Assembly: GCF_905220565.1 (NCBI RefSeq)
Contig: NC_059404.1
Coordinates: forward strand, 12,428,472 to 12,492,471
Direction of reading: 5' to 3'
Source of the DNA: Melitaea cinxia
Taxonomy: Eukaryota; Arthropoda; Insecta; Lepidoptera; Nymphalidae
DNA length: 64,000 nucleotides
The notes below the pieces were generated by a model. The model ran no database searches and was not told the DNA's origin. It saw only the letters and a list, made by a program, of their open reading frames with translations. Position numbers and translations under genes: made by a program. This document shows positions 47,840 to 58,500 of this stretch, in pieces (the stretch's first letter is position 1; every line of letters starts with the position of its first letter).

Positions 47840-49005
47840 ATCGGTCGTCAAAACAACTCAATACATTTAAATTAGCTTGTAAAACAGTCATTCTCTAGCA
47901 GGCTGTACTGATCCTGCGCTCTATATCATATTAATAGAAAATTCGGAAAAATTACTTTAATATTTATTCATAAAATCGCGCTTGAAGTATGCTTGACCTT
48001 AAACTTGAACAATAGACAAAAATAAATAAAAAATGGTAACTAAAGCTACAAAATCCCTGCGTAAGCCGTCTTCCGTGGTTATTAATTTTTCACGAGCCGA
48101 TATATTCTATGAAAGTTTCTTTGGATAAAAATATAGGTAGAAAATACATACCTGTTATAACTAATCTAATGTATGTACGTAAAAAAAATAATTTTTTATC
48201 AAAGCTGATAATAATGTTTATTCATTCAAACGCAATAATCTCAAGGTGTAATAAAATAATTAAAAATGGCTAGCTACTTATTTACCATCAATATACATAT
48301 GAGTATGATTATAAAATGACTACCGTACATAAAAAAAATAAAAAGGGGATTTATTTTGCACGTATTCACAAGTTTAAAATTAATTAATTAATATATGTTA
48401 AAATAACAACAGATAATCCCATTTCATTAAAAAAATTCATCACACTATTAAACATTTTCAAGAAATTATCCATTAAAATAAACTGACATTTATGTTTACT
48501 CCCACATTCGTTAATCCCATAAGCTCAGAAACTCGGCGTGAAGTTCTATTGCTGCGTTTTATACACATTCATAGTTATTTTCCCACCATCAGTTTCCTAC
48601 ACCCATCCATCAGGTGACACGCATGCTCACTCACTATTCCCAAAAAAATAATAATCTCATATGAGCCATAAATCAACGCAGGTGAAACTGCCAATCACAT
48701 CTAGTTACTTATAACACGTGTCAAATATCGTAGTCACGTACAAAAAAATTTGGTTCTTGTTAAAGATTTTTTTCAAGAAATAAGTTGTTAGCTCGAATGA
48801 AAGCAATCGTTTTATATATAAATATTATAAGATGGATACATTTTATAGTAAAACTCAATTTAGATTACTCAGATTTATATTTCCATATTATTAAAGCTCT
48901 ACTTTTTAAATTGGATTAATATTATAATTGAATTTAAATCTCGTATTTGATTTGTCATCGTTGAACTAACATAAATAAATAATTTATGGAATCAATTATA
49001 CAACA
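47840..49005. other. Intergenic, nothing recognised
   Basis: AT-rich sequence without supported features. Confidence 0.4.
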
Positions 49006-49009
49006 GCAA

Positions 49010-49180
49010 CTAATCGACGCGGTAGCGACTCGGGTTCGACCCCGCACATGACTATTATTTGTATTGATTATACAGATATTCTATTGTCAGACATGATGGT
49101 ATTTGTGATAATATGATGTATTGTCTGATCCCTTATACAGGATTTACATCTCTATGGTGGCCTAAGTACATAGAGTATAT
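49010..49180 (+). mobile_element. tRNA-like SINE head, truncated
   Basis: GACGCGGTAGCGACTCGGGT then TCGACCCCGCACATGACTAT contains a pol III B box (GGTTCGACCCC); the A box is missing or decayed. Followed by an AT-rich body. Confidence 0.4.
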
Positions 49181-49574
49181 TATTATTAGCCACATATGTA
49201 GGTACAAAATAATAAAAACGAAGGTTTCGTTTTTGAAAATTTGTTCCAAATTCCAACTTCATTTATCATGATAAACAGCAACCAATACCATTTTTTTATT
49301 CAAGCATTACCTATATATAAAGAATTATCATTCATGTGTAAAATTAGCTCATTCTAGTATCTTCGCCCTCGAGGAATTACCTGACCTAGAAAACGTAACT
49401 AGAATGTACATGTTCTAGAACCTTCACAAGGAAGATAAGATGATGAAAATGTTGCATATTTTAAAAATTCGTGCTAATAATCTTATATTTTTATAGAAAA
49501 CAAGATGCAACACGCGGTTCCATTCGTGTGGTATTATTATCTTTGACATCAGATAATAACAATTTGACAACCGT

Positions 49575-49895
49575 TCTGGTGTTGGGTAGGGGGTAGTTGC
49601 CTTAAGGCCGGTGGTTGCGGATTCAACTCCCGCTGGGGACAGATATTTGTACTTAAATGTAAATTTTCTTTAAATGTAATTCTTAATGTAACTGTAATTA
49701 TTTATTTCTGATCTGATTGTATACTATTATGGTTCTCCCCACTTTACCTAGAAGAGCAAGTAAAAGTCTCTGTCCCGATTGTCCTCACAAACACCTGAAA
49801 GCGAACATTACTCTATTAAGTTTGTTCCACTTTTGTCCTATAAGGAGATATGGCTTTAGCCCAGCTGTGGGATATTCACAGGAAGTTCAATGGCC
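49575..49895 (+). mobile_element. SINE, CAGCTGTGGGATATTCACAGG tail
   Basis: Head GGTGGTTGCGGATTCAACTC then CCGCTGGGGAC is a decayed B box. The body and the tail TTTAGCCCAGCTGTGGGATA resemble a common lepidopteran SINE end. The 65-codon frame inside is not a gene. Confidence 0.5.
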
Positions 49896-49963
49896 CACCT
49901 GTTTAGAAACGTAGCTGATTATTCAGAACAAAATGTTTTGACTTTATATTAATTGGAAAATTA

Positions 49964-50003
49964 TATAAATAGTAGGTGTAGAGTATTTTGAACAATAGAG
50001 TCA
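49964..50003 (+). promoter_or_regulatory. Possible TATA box and initiator
   Basis: TATAAA at 49964-49969 and the insect initiator TCAGTT at 50001-50006, 25-40 bases before the ATG at 50028. Spacing of 39 bases to the initiator A is somewhat long. Confidence 0.25.
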
Positions 50004-50027
50004 GTTTTTTATATTTGCGACTTTATA

Positions 50028-50255
50028 ATGCATTTGAGCAATGTTTTGCTGCCGGCTTTTTATTCTAAAGAAGCGATGCCAAGTCAAAAAATAATTTTAT
50101 CAGGTTCGCTGTTCCCAATTATAGTACAAATAAGTATAACCAGTATGGACTGGATACTTGTGTATAAACACATGCCTAAAATCCCACTAATCAAAGACCT
50201 CTGTTCTTATGAAGGATATGATTTGAATTTAATTAATCACGGTTATACTCTGCGG
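50028..50255 (+). CDS. Putative first exon, unknown protein
   Basis: 76 codons from ATG at 50028 to donor GTAAGA at 50256 (CTGCGG|GTAAGA). The peptide begins MHLSNVLLPAFYSKEAMPSQ, has a hydrophobic run (IILSGSLFPIIVQISI) and a mixed C-terminal part with SYEGYDLNLINHGYTLR. I do not recognise the family. It is in phase with a 45-base mini-exon at 50623-50667. No convincing further exons were found before the eclosion hormone gene, so this may be chance. Confidence 0.3.
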
Positions 50256-50622
50256 GTAAGATTAAATTTCTCACATTTTGAATTTTTTTTAATTATTTTA
50301 ATAAACACACGACGTACATTTTGAAGACAATAATTTGTACTTTACGACTTTTAAATCCATTCGAATTTTCTCTCTAAGGACTATTTCGGATTTTGTATCA
50401 TTTGTAATCTTTTCTCAAGTATGTGTAGTTGGAAACATTTTTCCCTACTTATATCGATTAACTTTATAGAATAAAACTAGAAATATTAATATTAATGTAT
50501 ATAATTAACCAATGAAAAATTCAACTCAATTCTAAATTTACACATTACCTATTAAGGTATTATAGTATAGCATACGTATATTTGTAGGATATCATTATAC
50601 AAGAATTTTCTAATACTTACAG

Positions 50623-50667
50623 GAAAATGGAAAACTAAGATCAACTAATGTTTCATCAATGCAACAG
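50623..50667 (+). CDS. Putative 15-codon mini-exon
   Basis: Acceptor TAATACTTACAG ends at 50622 and donor GTAAAT begins at 50668. The frame is open in the phase needed after 50255 and reads ENGKLRSTNVSSMQQ. Conditional on the exon at 50028-50255 being real. Confidence 0.25.
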
Positions 50668-53600
50668 GTAAATCGTAGTCTAAACTAGAAGACTAGCCTT
50701 TTGTAAGTCGGGTCATCAATAAATCTCTACAATTCTGGGATTGAGTGAAATAGTACCCTGACTGTGATTTAATGATGACCTATCTTGTTGACGTGTCTGA
50801 TAGACGCAGAGTTCAATAATTTATGTTTTTTTTTAATATTACAATATTAGCCTTAATTGTAAAATGTACTCGAAACATTGAAGAATTATAGCTATCGTAT
50901 TATAAATTGGATTTTCTGATACTCAAATATACATATATCTGAACCGAAAACTGAACTTACATATAAGGTATATCTTAAAACCTGATATATCTACTTTGTG
51001 ATAAGTTTTATTTAAACATATCATCTTAGAAACGGTTCATGCGTACGAAGTCACGAACTAAAGCTATCCTAATAGCTCATGATTATAAATTCCATCAAGG
51101 ATTGAAAATGTTAAAACAGAAACCCGAATGATTCCGTACTTTGCCGAAAGAATATAGGAAAAATAAATATAAATAACTTCATAATGTTAATTGGTTTATG
51201 GCAACTGAAACTAAGAATATTGCATGCATTTTCATGGCTATAAGAAAAAAATTTGAGCCGTAAAACCAACCTGCGGCGAATTGTTTGTTACACCTTATGT
51301 TTCCTAGTCTTAATCGGAATTTAAAAATATGTAAAAAGTAACAAAAATTCTTTTTACGCTTCTTCCGCAATTCAAGCATCAGATTAATAACAAATATCTC
51401 GAAAATTTACACCCTATTGATTCATAAGTTCACGTAGATACCGACCCTCATCCCCTTCCTTTCACTAAAACCCAGTACTCACCGCTCATAATAGACCAGA
51501 TACCGTCTTGGCCTACCCTACTTCTATGTGCTTACGTCATTGTAAAATAAGGGCGGCGAACTGGTATTGTACATTTAGACGCTATACAGTTAAAAAGGAT
51601 TTGATTTATCGTCGATATTTCCTCAACTGTTCAGTTTTCGTCTATTCATTGAAATACTTCGAAAGAACAACTTTTAAGAATAATATTTGTAGAATGTTAT
51701 GAGGTTTGTTTAATTTTAAACTAAATTCGTAATTTTTTTTCTATTCATATATACATAATGATCAACCGATATGACCCAGAGGATAGAAATAATAAGATTG
51801 TATGCAATAGTTACCTGGTTTTAACAATGGACTAGCATTGCTAATTTTTCGTCTACTAATTAATTTTCTTGAAATTTTTTATTAATCAGCGCCTAGTCAT
51901 AATATTATAAAAACTTATAATCATCAGAAAACCACTAATTAGAAATAATAAAGTAAGTAATATTATATAAGTAGTATATTATATAAGTATATAAGTAGTG
52001 TAATTATTTTATTTTATTAAATTATCAAACTATAATATTTCTCCATAATAAGGATTACGAATGAACAGGCTGAAATAAATCAGAATATACACTCACCGTC
52101 ATCAGCTTGCTATAGCGTCTTAAATGAAATTCGGCTTAACATCGTTACCCGCAACGCATCACAGACAATACATTAATGTTATATATCCACAATTTAATTA
52201 TAAGCACAATATATGTTATAAGATAATGGAGACTGTACAATCTCCCGTGGTGGCTAGACATGCTTCGTTAAGAAAAAACATTAGCTTCCACTATAAAATG
52301 CTGCTGTTCCTTCTGAGATAGCACAGTCATCCTGATCTTCCTACCGCCGAACAATAGATAACCTTCGGTAAGACTAAGTGCTTAGAACCAGTTACTTGAT
52401 AATTTAAAATTGTAGATTGATAGCATTGAGATATGAACGTGACTCAAATGTAATTTATCAACAACGAAATCTAGCTTCCCTGTAAAATCTTCCTCAAAAT
52501 CAAAATAAAAAATATATTTTACCAGATAATACTCGTAACATCGCATAACTCAAAGGATCGTCGCAATAATTCGGATCAGGAACGTTTACACCGGTGAAGT
52601 TAAACAAACATTTGAAAATAATTCTCGGATTCCATTTTTACATTAAAAAAACATCGTTTTTCTGGTAATCTAGTTATCTAGAGATTTGTAATCAAGAAAG
52701 ACCTTTTCATTGTAAAGAAACTCCTTGCTTTTTTATTGAAATAAAAATCAGATTGCAGATATGATTCTGTACCGAAATGTATTTCGAAGGCAATATAAGA
52801 AATTAAATTGTAAAAGTAACATATCAGGAAAAATATTAATATAAATTTTCCAGGGCGATATTTAGCACTGAGGGCCGTAAGAAGGCACTACGTACACATC
52901 ACGAGAAAACGACGTCATAATGAACATGTCAATATGGAATTAAATTAAATCATTTCCAGTTTGAAATTGCCGTAAATACTACATTTTTGACATAAGTATT
53001 TTCGAATGCGTGATTTCATATGCGGAAATGTAATAAAAAATTAAAAAAAAATCAATCATATCACATCTCGTTTTCCGGCAGGATTACGAATCTTTACATT
53101 AGGAAGTGTTTGGATTACAATTATTGATATATAAATAGATTGTGTGATAAGAAACCGCTTCCTAAATGTTAGTATAGTAAATGTGGTTGGAATAAATTGA
53201 GTTGCATGTAGCAGAAACCATTGCCGCATTAAACGGGTCGTACCCGAAGATACTCGAAGAATGCCAGCAATGTCACATACCAGTTCGTGTATTCGCATGT
53301 TGATTGCGTGGTACAAGCATGTATCTACAGGTTATTTACATTTGACTTTTTGTTCGATTGTGCGGAAGTAAAAATTGCCTCTGTCCTAAATATCGGCTTA
53401 TGCAGAGACCAGTTTTGTATATTAATTTTTTATAGGAAATTTCATTTGTTAATATGAGTCAACGATACAAAGAGGATCGCTTAATTTTTGCTTTTATCTC
53501 AGAATTTTCGAACTTATTCTGTATTGATTTATGTCGAATACCCAATTTTTTAGAAATAATAATTTGTATTAATACTATAATTTATATTTCTGTGTAGTGT

Positions 53601-53873
53601 AGTAGTTATTATTTATTAAATTTATCGAATAGCCCGCAGAGTATCATCAATATATAGGCATTCAGGCGCCTGGGGCTATCGTTGAAGGCTGCCCAGCGAA
53701 CGCAGACGGTAAAGAATGTCGTGGATATTCAAATTTATTTTTATTTAGTAAGCAATATTCTTTTGAAATTATTATTTATACATTCCTTTTTTATCACAAT
53801 CGTTTTTTTGTCCCCGTATGTGTGCATAAATTTTAATTCATTGATTTTTAAAAAATTACATATTTTTTTAAAT
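50668..53873. other. Intergenic, no supported gene
   Basis: Mostly AT-rich. A decayed Helitron 3' end (CATGCGTACGAAGTCACGAA then CTAAAGCTA) lies at about 51030-51067. Open frames at 51508-51702, 52124-52321 (+) and 53056-53316 (-) show no family I recognise and no clear splice partners. Confidence 0.4.
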
Positions 53874-54320
53874 ACAACTAGGTCGGCAAACATGCGTATG
53901 GCTCAGCTAATGGTAAGAGATTACCGTAGCTTATAGATGCCTGCAACACTATAAGCATCGCCAGCGCGTTGCTGAACCTAGCCCCAATTTTCCCAGGGGC
54001 TCTGATCACCTTACTCACATTACTTGAAAGCAGTATTATTGAAGTAAAACTTCTATACGCTCGCTTGACTTGGGTAGTAAGCTGGTGAATGCGTGACGAG
54101 AGCGTTACGAAAAGTGTGATCGGGTGAGACGAACGGAAGTTAGAGGGAGATATAAGTTAGTTAAAATAGAAAGAGAGAGAGAGAGTTATGATTCGTAAGT
54201 TTTACTTCAGCCGTGTGGTTTAAGCACACTCGATTTTGAGCTGTGATCTTCTGTAAGATCGAGGTACTTCCCCAGTCGGGATGCTCCGATTTTGAACAGA
54301 ATATTTCCTGTTGTTATTTT
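53874..54320 (+). mobile_element. SINE-like repeat, interrupted
   Basis: GGTCGGCAAACATGCGTATG family copy. Left part 53874-54040 ends CAGTATTATT; right part resumes at about 54233 with TTGAGCTGTGATCTTCTGTA. In uninterrupted copies these are contiguous (CAGTATTATTTAGCTGTGATC). Confidence 0.6.
54041..54232. mobile_element. Short element nested in SINE-like copy
   Basis: Starts GAAGTAAAACTTCTATACGC and has AAGTTTTACTTC near its right side, giving inverted arms, then GTGTGGTTTAAGCACACTCG. ATT flanks both sides (a likely 3-bp duplication). Related to 45870-46185. Contains an (AG)n run. Confidence 0.5.
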
Positions 54321-54715
54321 TTTAGTTAAATTTATAACGTAATAGTTATAAATAGTCTGTATATGCAACGATTTAATAAATAGGTTCAATCACCAAACCT
54401 ACATACATATCTAGCGTAACTATTTATTAGTATGCGAAAAACTGGTTTCGTGTCATATTGCAGGCCATTCGTCATGATGTAAGACACATCATGCACATTA
54501 CGATCGTTACATAACATCGGTAACAAGTATTATCGAAATATCGATAAACTTGTATCGAATCCATGTTAGTGTTGATGTTCAAACTTCCTACTTAGAACTT
54601 TCGGCTTTCGCAAAGTACGTATATTTCCTGAGATAGGTAGTCCTTATTCACGCGTGCTAGGTACAGCCTGCGCCCCACCCTGAACGAGTCGCATGAGCAT
54701 AGTCACCGCGATTCA

Positions 54716-54917
54716 TATTTAAGCACGAATCATTTTCGAACGGTCGCGGATAGACGAATTTTTCATATTTACGAACAATTTGATTTCAAAACGGATCAAC
54801 GAATTAATATTCATGTACAGAGTGTGGGGTCTGGGTAGTTTTCTTCTATTATCAGATCTCAATTACGTATAAATCTATGAATTTAAAAGCGGTGAGTTTA
54901 TTTTCCGATCGAGTGCG
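54716..54917 (+). promoter_or_regulatory. Candidate eclosion hormone promoter and 5' exon
   Basis: A locally less AT-rich stretch holds TATTTAAG at 54716-54723 and, downstream, GATCGAGTGCG|GTGAGT, a good donor at 54918. Because the coding exon at 55461 starts behind an acceptor, a 5' untranslated exon must exist upstream; this is the best candidate seen. Start position is a guess. Confidence 0.3.
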
Positions 54918-55460
54918 GTGAGTATGATTTGTGACAGCGTGCTGCCGGATTGTCTGTGCTATTTATTTATTAACTACGTTTCATTAGGTATGAAGGAAGT
55001 AAACATAAGTGGCTGTGAAATAGGAAGTGTTTCTGTCGTATAGTCGACGTAGTCATTTCGCGAAGTTTACTAGTTTCCTTAGTATTGAGTTCGAACTGTT
55101 TACGCGCGGATTTCACTTTTGTGTCGTTCCCATTGATAATAAGTGTCCAAACTGCAAACAAGATATCTACATATATATTAAGTATTGGATATGGATTGCT
55201 TTGATAAAATTGAATTTTATTAATTTTTAAATCGCCTCTCGTCATTCACTGTGATGGACATTATATTTAGGTATAGTTATCCTGAATATATAAAGAAAAT
55301 ATTTCAACATTTTTATCAAAAACAATCAGATATCCATGATTTATGACAGTTTTGTCATTATTTCTTTATTGTTTATTAAACAATGTAACAATAACATAAA
55401 TCACTTTTTGTAAAGTAGTCGTTTTTTTTAACAAATATAAAAAAACTGGCACTTTTACAG

Positions 55461-55559
55461 GAATCACCATGGTCGGAAAATTCTCAAGCACCTTCGCTGT
55501 CTTCACCGTAGCAGTCTTTATCTCTTCTCTGGATTACATCAACACCAACCCAGCTATCG
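55461..55559 (+). CDS. Eh: Eclosion hormone exon: signal peptide and NPAI
   Basis: Acceptor CTTTTACAG ends at 55460; 8 bases of 5' UTR (GAATCACC) precede the ATG at 55469. 30 codons plus one base; donor GTAAGC at 55560. Because the exon opens with untranslated sequence behind an acceptor, the gene has a further 5' exon. Confidence 0.95.
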
Positions 55560-58500
55560 GTAAGCGAATGTAAACCTTATATCCAGCGAAGTTAATCCTT
55601 CATTAGAACATTTCGAAAAATTGTAGTTTTAATGTTAGTGAATTAACTTATTATATTTAGGCTAGTAATAGTACACTGTAACTTGTAGTAGTTACAGATC
55701 GATCAATAATAATATTCGCGAACTTAGGTATTATATGCTATCGCTATATGCTTCGAATTATATGCTACTTTATGAAAGGTAACTTATTATTTTTAAGATA
55801 GGTTGAAAATGTCTGTCTAATTATGTTTTGTAACTTTTTTTGTTCTATGTTCCATTGTTGAGATGAATTACCTTACAATTGTAAATCTTCAAAAAAATTA
55901 ATGTGCTATTTGCGAAGTCCCATTACAAATAAATAGTAGCTATCTGTTATGACAAACAGAAATACATATTTTGTATATTTCTTAATGTTAATTTATAAAC
56001 GAAAATACGATAAAATTATTAGTATAAATTATCTAATCTCGCGAGATCAAGAGTTTAACGAGATTTTTATATTTATGATTTCGCGAGCTCATGTCTGGTT
56101 GTAAAATTTCGCGAAATTGTATTTTTTAATCAGACTATAATCTAATATATAAAATTCTCGTGTCGCGGTATTTGTAGTTAAACTCCTCCGAAACGGCTTG
56201 ACTGATTCTCATGAAATTTTGTGTGCATATTGGGTAGGTCTGAGAATCAAACAACATTTATTTTCATCTCCCTAAATGTTAAGGTTAGTTCACCCTAATT
56301 TTTTTTTTTTTAATTTTTCGATAAAATTATTTATTTTTTATTTTATTCTGATTTGGCGTTGAAAAATACATGCAACCCTAAATTTTCACCCTTCTACCAA
56401 CAACCCCTATTTTTAAATAGCGTTTAGCGAGAAGACAACATTTGCCGAGTCAGCTAGTAATATGTATAATTCTATCTTAAGATTAGAATTTTTACAATCT
56501 TATCGAGTCTTTAGTTAGGGCTAATCGACAATCTAGGTCTGGTCAAAGTTGATAATAGTTTGGTCTCAGTCCAATCTCGGTCTAGCCAGGTGTGATCATG
56601 TCTGGAACGTGATTGGGCCGGAACTTGACTGGTGTCGATATTTTAAATGATTTAACCAGACCGAGATTGCATTTAAACGGACTATTTTGATTGATGTACG
56701 TGATTGCGATCGATATTATAATCCAAAATGCCCATATGTAAAAATATTGGTTAAATATTAATTGGTGTACAGTTTTATTTTATTTTATAACTATTTATTA
56801 CACGTGATAGAGCGTTATTTAATAACACCGGCACACAAAAAAAATGAAGTGGAATGTGCATTTGACCGGACCTACTTACGGGTACGTATTTTGGTCCGCT
56901 GAATCCGAATTTGAGGTCAGTTTGACCTGTACACCCTCAGAATTTCGAGAAAACTTAAAAAAACCGTAAAAATGATGAAAATCGACAGTTTTAATGATGT
57001 AAAAATTTTTTTAGAACTAAACTAAGAGTGATTTTTGTGTATTTCGATCCGCTGAATATGTGTCGAAACTTTATTGAGACCATGGGCCGCTTTAAATGCA
57101 AAAAAATCGCACAAAACCCTCGAAATTTTCGAAAAAATATAGTTTTGATGAAAAAAAAAAAATTTCCCACCGGGTTAACATCATGTTACATCGACTACAA
57201 ATCGTATGTGGAACCCACGTTGAATCCAAATTAGTAATTTGGAGACCAAAACATTCTTCATAAATTTGTTTGATCTTATCAGATAACGATCTTCGATTCC
57301 TTTCCAAATTGAATTCGCCACAAATGTAACAAAATGAATCAGGATTTTTATTACACAGATGAGAATTACTTCTTGTAATAGTATACTCTCCAGTAGCCAA
57401 GTTGCCCACTTCTAAAGAGCTGCAGTCGCTTAATGACGACGCCTGCGAGCCTGCTTTCTCACTCTGACCAGACGCCGATACTGGGGTTCCGACTCCCTGC
57501 ATCGTAAAGTACTTATCACTTGTACCTGCCATGACGGCACACACGCCGTTTACCCAGGGACTCTGCCAGATGGTTCTGTTGCCCACCGTCACCACGTGGA
57601 GGTGCCCTGGTTACAGGCACAATCAATTAAGCCTTCAAAAGTCAAAAACAAAAGTGAAAAAGCAAAAAAAAAATACTTTTTTTGGAATTTTCGAGGGTTT
57701 TGTGCGATTTTTTTTGCATTTAAAGCGGCCCATGGTCTCAATAAAGTTTCGACACATTCAGCGGATCGAAATACACAAAAATCACTCTTAGTTTAGTTCT
57801 AAAAAAATTTTTACATCATTAAAACTGTCGATTTTCATCATTTTTACGGTTTTTTTAAGTTTTCTCGAAATTCTGAGGGTGTACAGGTCAAACTGACCTC
57901 AAATTCGGATTCAGCGGACCAAAATACGTACCCGTAAGTAGGTTCGGTCAAATGCACATTCCACTTCATTTTTTTTGTGTGCCGGTGTAATGAATTTACA
58001 TACAGTATATATATATGTAAACGAAATGTGTATTTTTTTCATGAAAAGTTTATAAAATATAAATCCATTGAAAACGTAATTAACACTAATATAAACAATA
58101 CTTTTTTTAATTAAATTGGTCTATCCTAAACAGTTTCCATATAGACAGAAAAATAATAAAAATAAACGCAAATGAATACTAAACTTTTAAAAATTCAGTG
58201 TTCTTTTAACAAGCAACTACTTTCATAATCAAGATAAATTTTATATTACTCAATATTGTTAAAGTTTGACCAATCATTAATTAAAGTTGCTTGTAATTAA
58301 AGATTATTTATTTAATTAATTTAATTACTTAAATAAATATTTTAATTCTATTAGCTCTAACCGATTTCTAAGTTTTTTTTTAATTGAAAGATGGTGCTTG
58401 TCATCTGGTCCCATTTAAATTTTATAGAGATATGACAAGTACTTTTTGAGCTATCTCTAATAATGCGTATTTACTTGACTATTTTTTCGCCAACCTACAT

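Noticed and set aside
51031..51130. Open stretch after CATCTTAG as a third exon for the 50 kb candidate
   Set aside because: The sequence is a decayed Helitron 3' end (GTACGAAGTCACGAACTAAAGCTA).
52850..52960. AATTTTCCAG acceptor followed by two open frames
   Set aside because: Neither frame matches a known family, both stop within 30 codons, and no upstream exon in suitable phase was found.
53056..53316. 86-codon minus-strand frame
   Set aside because: No recognisable motif, no splice partners and no repeat similarity; most likely chance.
57092..57595. 167-codon minus-strand frame as an intact gene
   Set aside because: Only about 123 codons (57532 to 57164) carry family similarity; the rest is inverted repeat and A-rich sequence.
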